Positions 1-4,893 of a stretch of 5,158 nt of DNA are shown here, piece after piece. The stretch comes from Sporomusaceae bacterium. GTDB taxonomy: Bacteria > Bacillota > Negativicutes > DSM-13327. The stretch covers positions 7,719-12,876 of the forward strand of contig JAPUES010000141.1 of assembly GCA_027492445.1 (NCBI GenBank). Direction: 5' to 3'. The translations under genes were made by a program, and so were the position numbers. Below the pieces are notes generated by a model. It saw only the letters and a program-made list of their open reading frames with translations. It was not told the origin of the DNA and did no database searches. The first letter of the stretch is position 1; every line of letters starts with the position of its first letter.

Positions 1-296
1 GCAATGCTAAGAGGGACAATGGCAGCATTCGTACCAATGGAAGTACCGACAATAAGCCTAGTGAGAGGAATGATTGCTACCATTAAAATGATAAAGGGAG
101 TGGAGCGGGCTGCATTGACAATCACTCCTAGTACTTGATTTAATGGAGTATTTTCTAAAATATGCTTTTTACCCGTAGTGACTAAAATAATGCCTAATGG
201 TACACCAATTAGTGCAGAAATAAGGCCTGATACGGCTACCATATAGGTAGTTTCCCATAGGGATTTAGCTAGCAGTGTTAGTATTTCTGGGGACAT
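1..296 (-). CDS. metI: MetI, methionine ABC transporter permease (N-terminal part)
   Basis: This is the membrane permease subunit of the MetNIQ importer, which brings D- and L-methionine across the cytoplasmic membrane. The first 98 codons plus two bases are present and the gene leaves the window at its left edge; the family is usually about 215-220 residues. A first membrane segment lies at about residues 17-40, followed by a polar loop and a second hydrophobic stretch at about 54-84. The block NAARSTPFIILMVAIIP (61-77), followed by LTRLIVGTSIGTNAAIVPL (78-96), is the hallmark of MetI in the binding-protein-dependent permease family. The ATG at 296-294 is preceded by GAGGTGA (complement of 303-309), 6 bases upstream. 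Both lie inside the end of metN; the reading frames overlap by 32 bases, which suggests translational coupling. A binding-protein gene metQ probably follows off-window. Confidence 0.95.
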   Translation of the reverse strand, partial: MSPEILTLLAKSLWETTYMVAVSGLISALIGVPLGIILVTTGKKHILENTPLNQVLGVIVNAARSTPFIILMVAIIPLTRLIVGTSIGTNAAIVPLSI

Positions 297-1323
297 AACC
301 AATCACCTCGATTCCTAGTTCTCGTGTTTGTAAGTAAGAAAGAGCCTGCTCTAGCGAAGCTGGTTCGCCAGATAGTTCAACGATTAGAGTACCAAAAGGG
401 GTAGTTTGAATATGATCAATATTGCCATGTAAGATGCTAGCGTCAATGGCAAAGCGCCTAATCATACTAGAAATAACAGGTTCCTCGGCAGAATGACCAA
501 GAAAGGATAAACGGAGGATTAGATTGCTATCCTCTATGGGGGTAGGTGACAAGTTAAGGTCTGCAAAAATATCAGGAAGGTTGTGGTTAATAATATTACT
601 AATAAATTCTTTCGTAGTATTGGCTTTTGGTTTGGTAAAGACATCAAGAACGGTGCCTTGCTCGATAATGAGCCCGCCTTCAATAACGGCGACGGTATCA
701 CAAATTTCTTTAATGACTTGCATCTCATGGGTGATGAGGACGATGGTGAGGCCAAACTCTCGGTTAATATTTTTTAGTAATGCTAAGATGGATTTGGTGG
801 TTTGGGGATCAAGAGCTGACGTTGCTTCATCGCAAAGCAGTACTTTGGGGTGATTGGCAAGGGCTCTGGCAATGCCGACTCTTTGTTTTTGTCCACCGCT
901 GAGTTGGGCTGGGTATTGATCTTTTTTATCCCTTAGTCCTACTAAGTCTAAAAGATGCATAACCTCCTTATCAATGCTCTGTTTACTGCAGTTCGCTAAT
1001 TCAAGAGGAAATGCAATATTTTGGTAAACAGTGCGGGAGGATAAAAGGTTAAAGTGCTGAAAAATCATGCCGATTTTTTTACGCTGCTCCCTTAGCTCTA
1101 GTTCGCTTAGTGCTGTAAGCTCTTGTCCATCGACGATGACCTTACCTTTTGTAGGACGCTCTAACATATTAATACAACGAATGAGGGTGCTTTTCCCGGC
1201 ACCGCTCGTACCAATAATGCCAAAGATTTCTCCTTGGGCTACAGTTACGTTTATCCCCTTTAAGGCAGGAACGATGCCATTACTGCTGCGATATGTCTTT
1301 TCAATGTCTTGTAGTGTAATCAA
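265..1323 (-). CDS. metN: MetN, methionine ABC transporter ATP-binding protein
   Basis: This is the cytoplasmic ATPase that powers methionine uptake with MetI. It has 352 residues, normal for MetN. The nucleotide-binding domain shows Walker A GTSGAGKST (38-46), Q-loop Q89, the ABC signature LSGGQ (141-145), Walker B VLLCDEAT (161-168, catalytic E166), D-loop SALD (169-172) and H-loop H199. A C-terminal domain from about residue 268 to 345 matches the NIL (ACT-like) domain, which in this family binds methionine and shuts the transporter down by trans-inhibition; it separates MetN from generic amino-acid ATPases. The start is TTG at 1323-1321. There is no in-frame ATG nearby, an AAGGAG Shine-Dalgarno sits 8 bases upstream, and the protein begins where the family does. 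The gene is transcribed from a SAM riboswitch leader and runs into metI. Confidence 0.97.
   Translation of the reverse strand: MITLQDIEKTYRSSNGIVPALKGINVTVAQGEIFGIIGTSGAGKSTLIRCINMLERPTKGKVIVDGQELTALSELELREQRKKIGMIFQHFNLLSSRTVYQNIAFPLELANCSKQSIDKEVMHLLDLVGLRDKKDQYPAQLSGGQKQRVGIARALANHPKVLLCDEATSALDPQTTKSILALLKNINREFGLTIVLITHEMQVIKEICDTVAVIEGGLIIEQGTVLDVFTKPKANTTKEFISNIINHNLPDIFADLNLSPTPIEDSNLILRLSFLGHSAEEPVISSMIRRFAIDASILHGNIDHIQTTPFGTLIVELSGEPASLEQALSYLQTRELGIEVIGYVPRNTNTAS
303..309 (-). promoter_or_regulatory. Ribosome binding site of metI inside metN
   Basis: GAGGTGA on the minus strand lies 6 bases before the metI ATG and within the last codons of metN. It fixes the metI start and indicates coupled translation of the two subunits. 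Confidence 0.75.
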
Positions 1324-1331
1324 AATGGTGA

Positions 1332-1337
1332 CTCCTT
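1332..1337 (-). promoter_or_regulatory. Ribosome binding site of metN, deciding a TTG start
   Basis: AAGGAG on the minus strand with an 8-base spacer before TTG (1323-1321). The only alternative in-frame codon close by is ATT, so the site decides the start at the weaker TTG codon. Confidence 0.8.
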
Positions 1338-1357
1338 TCTTACTATGTTGTTACAAC

Positions 1358-1387
1358 AAAAAAAGCTGCTTCACAACAGGAAGCAGC
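1358..1387 (-). terminator. Intrinsic terminator of the SAM riboswitch leader
   Basis: On the minus strand the leader contains GCTGCTTC, a 7-base loop, and GAAGCAGC, giving a perfect 8-bp stem (1380-1387 with 1365-1372), followed at once by seven T residues (1364-1358). It lies between the SAM aptamer and metN, so it is a conditional attenuator rather than the end of an operon. The GCTTC part of the stem can instead pair with GAAGC at the 3' side of aptamer helix P1 (minus strand of 1404-1408), which gives the expected antiterminator when SAM is absent. The antiterminator core I can see is short, 5 bp plus one wobble. Confidence 0.93.
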
Positions 1388-1404
1388 ATACTAAACTTAT
1401 TTGC

Positions 1405-1510
1405 GCTTCATCTGCCAGGATATACTCCTGTGGATTTGGCACCGTTTCACAAATGTGAGTGGTTGCCGCAGTTTCATAGGGCCATTCCCTCCGCTGCTCT
1501 TGATGAAAAA
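1405..1510 (-). ncRNA. SAM-I (S-box) riboswitch controlling metNI
   Basis: This cis-acting RNA binds S-adenosylmethionine and turns off methionine import by premature termination. Read on the minus strand, the conserved S-box core is present: ATCAAGAGCAGCGGAGGGA, then TGGCCCTATGAAACTGCGGC followed by AACC, and finally a GCAGATGA end. Helix P1 is TTCATC/GATGAA (1507-1502 with 1412-1407). P2 begins with GCAG/CTGC and has an inner GGG/CCC pairing. P3 is closed by TCAC/GTGA around an ATTT loop, and P4 is CAGGA/TCCTG around a GTATA loop. The kink-turn and four-way junction order match the class. The terminator follows 18 bases after P1. Transcription from the promoter upstream should begin about 15-20 bases before P1. 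Confidence 0.96.
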
Positions 1511-1530
1511 TGTATTAACTTGTCGAATAA

Positions 1531-1559
1531 ATAGTATCATAGTCAGGAAATAGTGTCAA
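1531..1559 (-). promoter_or_regulatory. Sigma-A-type promoter of the metNI leader
   Basis: On the minus strand there is a perfect TTGACA (1559-1554), a 17-base spacer, and TACTAT (1536-1531), with TG one base before the -10 (extended -10). It lies just upstream of the SAM aptamer in the correct direction. The start site would be near 1524. Confidence 0.85.
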
Positions 1560-1579
1560 GGAAAATTGCTAGCCTTATC

Positions 1580-1609
1580 TTTACAATTTATCGCTGATAA
1601 TGTTATAAT
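1580..1609 (+). promoter_or_regulatory. Sigma-A-type promoter of yerC-hisZ
   Basis: TTTACA (1580-1585), an 18-base spacer and a perfect TATAAT (1604-1609), with TGT directly before it (extended -10). It fires away from the metNI promoter; the two -35 boxes are only about 20 bp apart. The start would be near 1616, giving a leader of roughly 44 bases. The -10 lies inside the small inverted repeat GTTA-N5-TAAC (1602-1614), a possible regulator site. Confidence 0.8.
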
Positions 1610-1659
1610 TTAACGAAGTAAAGAATGAAAGTGATAAAGGAAAAGGAGAACAATAATAT

Positions 1660-1962
1660 ATGGCTACAAATCCTAAATTAAAGGGTGAATTGGCTGATCG
1701 CCTGTTTCAGGGCATTTTATTGTTAGAGAATCAAGAAGAATGTTATCAATTTTTTGAAGATATTTGTACAATTAGTGAATTGAAATCCTTAGCCCAACGT
1801 CTCGAAGTTGCTTTCATGCTCAAAAATAAGCATACTTATGATGAGATTGTTGCCAAAACAGGTGCGAGTACTGCGACCATTAGTCGGGTGAAACGTTGTT
1901 TGCATTATGGTGCCGATGGCTATAATCTTATTTTAGATCGTATGGCGACAGAGGAAAAGTAA
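1660..1962 (+). CDS. yerC: YerC/HisR-type TrpR-family transcriptional regulator
   Basis: A 100-residue protein of the YerC/YecD branch of the Trp repressor superfamily, an all-helical DNA-binding dimer. The conserved run is visible: DICTISELKSLAQRLEVAFML (35-55), TYDEIVAKTGAST (59-71) and ATISRVKRCLHYGADGY (72-88). The last two form the helix-turn-helix, with the recognition helix at about 71-81. Length is typical. The ATG follows an AAGGAG (1643-1648) with an 11-base spacer. Members of this group have been described by comparative genomics as HisR, a regulator of histidine biosynthesis and transport genes in Firmicutes; the direct neighbour hisZ and nearby hisG agree with this. It probably uses histidine as co-repressor by analogy with TrpR, which is inference. 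It is the first gene of the unit with hisZ and its own promoter carries a weak candidate site, so autoregulation is plausible. Confidence 0.92.
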   Translation: MATNPKLKGELADRLFQGILLLENQEECYQFFEDICTISELKSLAQRLEVAFMLKNKHTYDEIVAKTGASTATISRVKRCLHYGADGYNLILDRMATEEK

Positions 1963-2010
1963 GCTATATCTTAGCCTAATAAGGATGTAGAGGAATAGAA
2001 ATTTTAAATA

Positions 2011-2016
2011 GTGGAG
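2011..2016 (+). promoter_or_regulatory. Ribosome binding site deciding the hisZ start
   Basis: GTGGAG lies 9 bases before the ATG at 2026. The in-frame GTG at 2011 is part of this site and has no well-placed Shine-Dalgarno of its own, so translation from 2026 is preferred. Confidence 0.7.
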
Positions 2017-2025
2017 TGTGGAAAA

Positions 2026-3210
2026 ATGAGTCAACAGGAATTTGTACCTCAAATCCCTTATGGAACAAGGGATTTTTTACCTAAAGAAGCCAGCCGCAAA
2101 CGAGCAGTAGAGGGAGCTTTAGCTCATTTATTTGATAGCTGGGGATATGATGAAGTGGTTACGCCCACCATTGAATATTTAGAAACCTTAGCGGTGGGAA
2201 CTGGAAATGACTTAGACCAGCATATGTTTAAATTTTTTGATAAGAATAATCGTATCTTAGCCTTGCGTCCTGATATGACAACACCCATGGCCCGGGTGGC
2301 AGCCACTCGTTTAAAAGAATATTCTGGTCCGATGAAATTATTTTATTTGACCAATGTATTTCGTTATGAACAAGCCCAAACCGGCAGACAGTGTGAATTT
2401 TATCAAGCAGGTGTAGAGCTTCTTGGTGTGTCAGCCCCCACCGCAGATGCAGAGATAATTGCCCTAGCCATTGAATCTATGCTGAAATCTGGTCTGAAAC
2501 AATTTCAAATTGGTCTCGGCCAAGTAGACTTTATCAATGGTATTATGGGGGAAAGCGGTTTATCTTTGCAACAACAGCAACAGGTAAAACATGCCATGCT
2601 TACACGAAATTTGGTTGGACTAAATGAATTGGTAGCAGCCAGTGGCTTATCCCAAGAGGGGCAGAAGGTCTTAAAAAACATTCCTCTACTACATGGCAGA
2701 CAAGATATGCTAACACAAGCTTATGGTATGGTACAAAATGAAATGAGCCGTAATGCTTTGGATAATTTAGCAGAGATTTATCGCTTACTAGAAAGCTATG
2801 GCGTAGCCGAGTATGTGGATTTTGATTTAGGTATTATTCGTGATTTTGATTATTACACGGGTATGGTTTTTGAAGGCTATACGCCAGGTCTTGGCTTTCC
2901 TATCTGCGGTGGCGGACGTTATGATACTATGCTCAGCTCTTTTGGTATGAACTGTGGGGCTACAGGTTTTGCACTCGGCATTGAACGCATCTTATTGGCT
3001 CTTGAGCGCCAAGGAATTGTTAGTAAGGCCGATGCCAAAGATGTCTACATTGGTTGGAATCATGATAAGCTTACCGATGCCATTGGGCAAGGGGAAGAAC
3101 TGCGTAAATCAGGTAAAAGAGTAGAGCTAGGACTTACTGCTCAAACTAAGAGTGAGGCCGAGAGTAGTCAAAAGGATAGAGGCTATAGTCAATTGGTCTA
3201 TATAGGATAA
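2026..3210 (+). CDS. hisZ: HisZ, ATP phosphoribosyltransferase regulatory subunit
   Basis: HisZ is a paralogue of histidyl-tRNA synthetase that does not charge tRNA. It assembles with short-form HisG to make active, histidine-inhibited ATP phosphoribosyltransferase, the first step of histidine synthesis (ATP + PRPP to phosphoribosyl-ATP). From the ATG at 2026 it has 394 residues, usual for HisZ. Class II synthetase-like elements are present: PYGTRDFLP (11-19), RPDMTTPMAR (81-90), the motif 2 region FRYEQAQTGRQCEFYQAG (112-129), RDFDYYTGMVFEGY (272-285), GGGRYD (295-300) and the motif 3 region GFALGIERIL (314-323). The C-terminal part is short and degenerate instead of the normal anticodon-binding domain, which distinguishes it from HisS. 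It follows yerC after 63 bases without a visible terminator, so they are probably co-transcribed. An upstream GTG at 2011 would add five residues but is less likely. Confidence 0.94.
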   Translation: MSQQEFVPQIPYGTRDFLPKEASRKRAVEGALAHLFDSWGYDEVVTPTIEYLETLAVGTGNDLDQHMFKFFDKNNRILALRPDMTTPMARVAATRLKEYSGPMKLFYLTNVFRYEQAQTGRQCEFYQAGVELLGVSAPTADAEIIALAIESMLKSGLKQFQIGLGQVDFINGIMGESGLSLQQQQQVKHAMLTRNLVGLNELVAASGLSQEGQKVLKNIPLLHGRQDMLTQAYGMVQNEMSRNALDNLAEIYRLLESYGVAEYVDFDLGIIRDFDYYTGMVFEGYTPGLGFPICGGGRYDTMLSSFGMNCGATGFALGIERILLALERQGIVSKADAKDVYIGWNHDKLTDAIGQGEELRKSGKRVELGLTAQTKSEAESSQKDRGYSQLVYIG

Positions 3211-3232
3211 AGATAGGTATGGTGGTAGAACT

Positions 3233-3760
3233 ATGAGCAGGCGGATCAAACAGGTAATTGCTGCATTAACAGCCGTCATTCGCCCAGAAGATCGGATCTT
3301 TGTAAGTACCTATTTAAGTGCTGCCGAGCAAACGCTCTTTTGGGCCATGAATCTTCCAGATCAGCGTCATGTTCTGAATGTAGCCTATACAGCACTCGAA
3401 CTCGCTAGGGGACAACAGGAAATTGATATTGAGATGTTAATTAAATGTGCCCTCTTACATGATGTGGGAAAAATCAAAGGTGATGTCAGTACCATTGATA
3501 AGATTATTACTGTCATTGGTCATAAAGTGTCCCCTAGATGGGCCAAAGAATGGGGGCGCCTAGGGCGCGGGAGTAAACTAAAAAATATACGCCATGCTTT
3601 TTATATTTATTTTCATCATGCCAAGCGTAGCGCTAGGATGCTCCAGGTGATTGGTACCCAGGAGAAAATTATCGACATTGTTGCCAAACATCACAAAACT
3701 CCAGCAGATTATGATCCGCTGGAGCTAGTATTACTGCGTAAGGCTGATGATTTACATTAA
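3233..3760 (+). CDS. HD-domain (HDIG-type) phosphohydrolase, function unknown
   Basis: A 175-residue soluble protein consisting of little more than one HD domain, the metal-dependent phosphohydrolase fold. The metal-ligand pattern is visible: H46 in DQRHVLNVA, the HD pair H76-D77 in CALLHDVGK (72-80), H128/H129 in FHHAKRSA, H153/H154 in AKHHKTP, and D172/D173 near the C-terminus. There is no GYP motif, no GGDEF or other sensor domain, no signal peptide and no membrane segment. The active-site set looks complete, so catalysis is expected, probably on a nucleotide or phosphate ester, but the substrate cannot be read from the sequence. The ATG at 3233 has a modest GGTGG (3221-3225) 7 bases upstream. 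It starts 22 bases after the hisZ stop and should belong to the yerC-hisZ transcript. It ends 6 bp from the convergent dehydrogenase gene. A link to histidine or PRPP metabolism is only suggested by position. Confidence 0.85.
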   Translation: MSRRIKQVIAALTAVIRPEDRIFVSTYLSAAEQTLFWAMNLPDQRHVLNVAYTALELARGQQEIDIEMLIKCALLHDVGKIKGDVSTIDKIITVIGHKVSPRWAKEWGRLGRGSKLKNIRHAFYIYFHHAKRSARMLQVIGTQEKIIDIVAKHHKTPADYDPLELVLLRKADDLH

Positions 3761-3766
3761 ATAATC

Positions 3767-4711
3767 TTAGTAGCCTCGTTGTTTATCAATGACATTTAGC
3801 ATTTCTTTATTTTCTACATATCTAGAAAGATTATCGGCAAAGAGTTTAATAGCTCGATCAAGATAGCTAGGAGAGATGGCCGCTAGGTGAGGGGTAATGA
3901 TGACATTTGCCATATCCCATAAAGGAGAAGTGTCTTCTAAGGGTTCATGGTCAAACACATCTAGGCCAGCGCCTTTCAGCAGACCTTGCTCTAGGGCGGT
4001 AATTAAATCCTCTTGGCAAAGTACCCCGCCACGAGAAATGTTAATAAAATAAGCAGAAGGTTTCATAAGGGAGAATTCTTTTAAGGTAAATAACCCTTTT
4101 GTTTCCTCGAGTAAAGGCAAAGCTACCACTACAAAATCAGAGGCAGCAAGGAGTTCATGGAGTTTATCGGGAGTATATAACTTATCGACAAAAAGCTCTG
4201 TAGTCATGGTTTGTTTACTAGCAATCACATGCATGCCCATCCCTTTGGCTTTCTTAGCAATTTCTCGACCAATACTGCCAAGACCAACAATGCCGATGGT
4301 TTTATCATGAATTTCGCTCACGGGAACCCGGTTCCACACTTTCTTAGTTTGTTGGCGGATAAAGAAATTAAGGCCGCGGGTAAAAGTGAGCATCATAGCA
4401 AGAACATGTTCTGAGACGGGTATGCCATGAATGCCACGGGAATTGGTGAGTAGGGTATCTTTCATCTCGGGGAAGAGTAGTTCTTCCACGCCTGCACTTA
4501 AAGCGTGCACCCACTTTAGTTTTGGTGCAGCAAGGTGAAGGGGACGAATATCCATAGAGCCCCAGGTTAGTAAAATATCAGTAGTGGGGATATGGTCCTT
4601 AGCTTGCTCTAAGGTGCAGGGGATAATAGTGCAGTTTGGTGCAACGGTCTCTATTGCTTTTATATGGCGGTCAGCCAGGCTATTTGTTACAAGAATCGTT
4701 AATGCAGACAT
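3767..4711 (-). CDS. D-isomer-specific 2-hydroxyacid dehydrogenase
   Basis: A cytosolic NAD(P)-dependent oxidoreductase that interconverts a 2-oxoacid and its D-2-hydroxyacid. From the ATG at 4711 it has 314 residues, normal for the family. The N-terminal part of the catalytic domain includes the substrate-loop LSAGVEEL (71-78). The Rossmann domain carries GLGSIGRE (143-150). The catalytic set is R227 in ISRGG, E256 in DHEPL and H275 in ITPHLAA. At the end of the second Rossmann strand the sequence is VIASKQT (162-168), without the acidic residue that usually selects NAD, so NADP(H) use is possible. The overall style resembles the phosphoglycerate-dehydrogenase-like and glyoxylate/hydroxypyruvate reductase-like members, but the substrate cannot be assigned. 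It is a single gene, convergent with the HD gene and divergent from hisG. There is no evident terminator after it and no convincing promoter before it. An in-frame GTG at 4723 would add four residues but overlaps the ribosome binding site. Confidence 0.92.
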   Translation of the reverse strand: MSALTILVTNSLADRHIKAIETVAPNCTIIPCTLEQAKDHIPTTDILLTWGSMDIRPLHLAAPKLKWVHALSAGVEELLFPEMKDTLLTNSRGIHGIPVSEHVLAMMLTFTRGLNFFIRQQTKKVWNRVPVSEIHDKTIGIVGLGSIGREIAKKAKGMGMHVIASKQTMTTELFVDKLYTPDKLHELLAASDFVVVALPLLEETKGLFTLKEFSLMKPSAYFINISRGGVLCQEDLITALEQGLLKGAGLDVFDHEPLEDTSPLWDMANVIITPHLAAISPSYLDRAIKLFADNLSRYVENKEMLNVIDKQRGY

Positions 4712-4720
4712 AATATAAGA

Positions 4721-4728
4721 CACCCCTT
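4721..4728 (-). promoter_or_regulatory. Ribosome binding site of the hydroxyacid dehydrogenase
   Basis: AAGGGGTG on the minus strand, 9 bases before ATG 4711-4709. The GTG that could also serve as a start (4723-4721) lies within it and would have no spacer, so ATG is chosen. Confidence 0.65.
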
Positions 4729-4751
4729 TTTATGTTATACAAATGACAGTG

Positions 4752-4765
4752 TAAAAGTACTTTTA
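4752..4765. repeat. 14-bp perfect palindrome in the dehydrogenase-hisG intergenic region
   Basis: TAAAAGTACTTTTA reads the same on both strands with no mismatch. It lies 41 bp upstream of the dehydrogenase ATG and about 50 bp upstream of the hisG -35 box. It has no loop and no T-run, so it is better read as a possible protein-binding site than as a terminator. Base composition alone could produce it, hence moderate confidence in function. Confidence 0.45.
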
Positions 4766-4815
4766 TTATTCTGCCAAGTAATTCTACATATACACCCCAA
4801 AATCCTACATTTTCG

Positions 4816-4844
4816 TTGACGAATATTTTAAGGAGTGTTAATAT
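4816..4844 (+). promoter_or_regulatory. Sigma-A-type promoter of hisG
   Basis: TTGACG (4816-4821), a 17-base spacer and TAATAT (4839-4844), preceded by TGT (extended -10). The start would be near 4851, giving a leader of about 43 bases. An overlapping alternative -10, TATAGT (4842-4847), has a 20-base spacer and is less likely. The leader has no T-box, no run of histidine codons and no terminator hairpin, so control is expected at the promoter. Confidence 0.72.
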
Positions 4845-4861
4845 AGTTGTATGTTAACGCT
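4834..4861. promoter_or_regulatory. Candidate operator on the hisG promoter (28-bp imperfect palindrome)
   Basis: The left arm AGTGTTAATATA (4834-4845) and right arm TATGTTAACGCT (4850-4861) are inverted copies around GTTG; 10 of 14 opposed positions are complementary. The element covers the -10 box and the expected transcription start, the standard position for a repressor. The outer arms are centred about 20 bp apart, two helical turns, as expected for a dimeric regulator. The nearby YerC/HisR-type regulator is the obvious candidate ligand, but that assignment is inference. Confidence 0.5.
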
Positions 4862-4881
4862 TTAAATAACTAAAGGATTAT

Positions 4882-4888
4882 AGGAGGA
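4882..4888 (+). promoter_or_regulatory. Ribosome binding site of hisG
   Basis: AGGAGGA, a near-perfect Shine-Dalgarno, ends 5 bases before the ATG at 4894. A second in-frame ATG at 4909 has no such site, so 4894 is preferred. Confidence 0.8.
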
Positions 4889-4893
4889 CATTC

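Noticed and set aside
524..853. Open frames opposite metN on the plus strand and in another minus frame (534-755)
   Set aside because: They lie wholly within metN, which has all ABC motifs in its own frame; the alternative products are low-complexity shadows.
1067..1534. A plus-strand open frame of 155 codons across the metN start and leader
   Set aside because: It is antisense to the metN start and to the SAM riboswitch, whose conserved RNA structure explains the sequence. It has no good ribosome binding site or recognisable protein.
2011..2025. Upstream GTG start for hisZ
   Set aside because: The GTG is part of the Shine-Dalgarno for the ATG at 2026 and has no well-spaced ribosome binding site itself.
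2124..2306. Minus-strand open frame of 60 codons within hisZ
   Set aside because: It is a shadow of conserved HisZ sequence with no ribosome binding site or recognisable product.
2026..3210. hisZ as a true histidyl-tRNA synthetase (hisS)
   Set aside because: The C-terminal anticodon-binding domain is short and degenerate, the synthetase motif 2 differs from HisS, and the context with yerC and hisG fits HisZ.
4211..4414. Plus-strand open frame of 67 codons opposite the dehydrogenase
   Set aside because: It is antisense to the Rossmann domain of a complete, well-supported gene and has no independent evidence.
4845..4893. T-box riboswitch or histidine leader-peptide attenuator before hisG
   Set aside because: The leader is only about 43 bases long, with no T-box consensus, no histidine codon run and no terminator hairpin.
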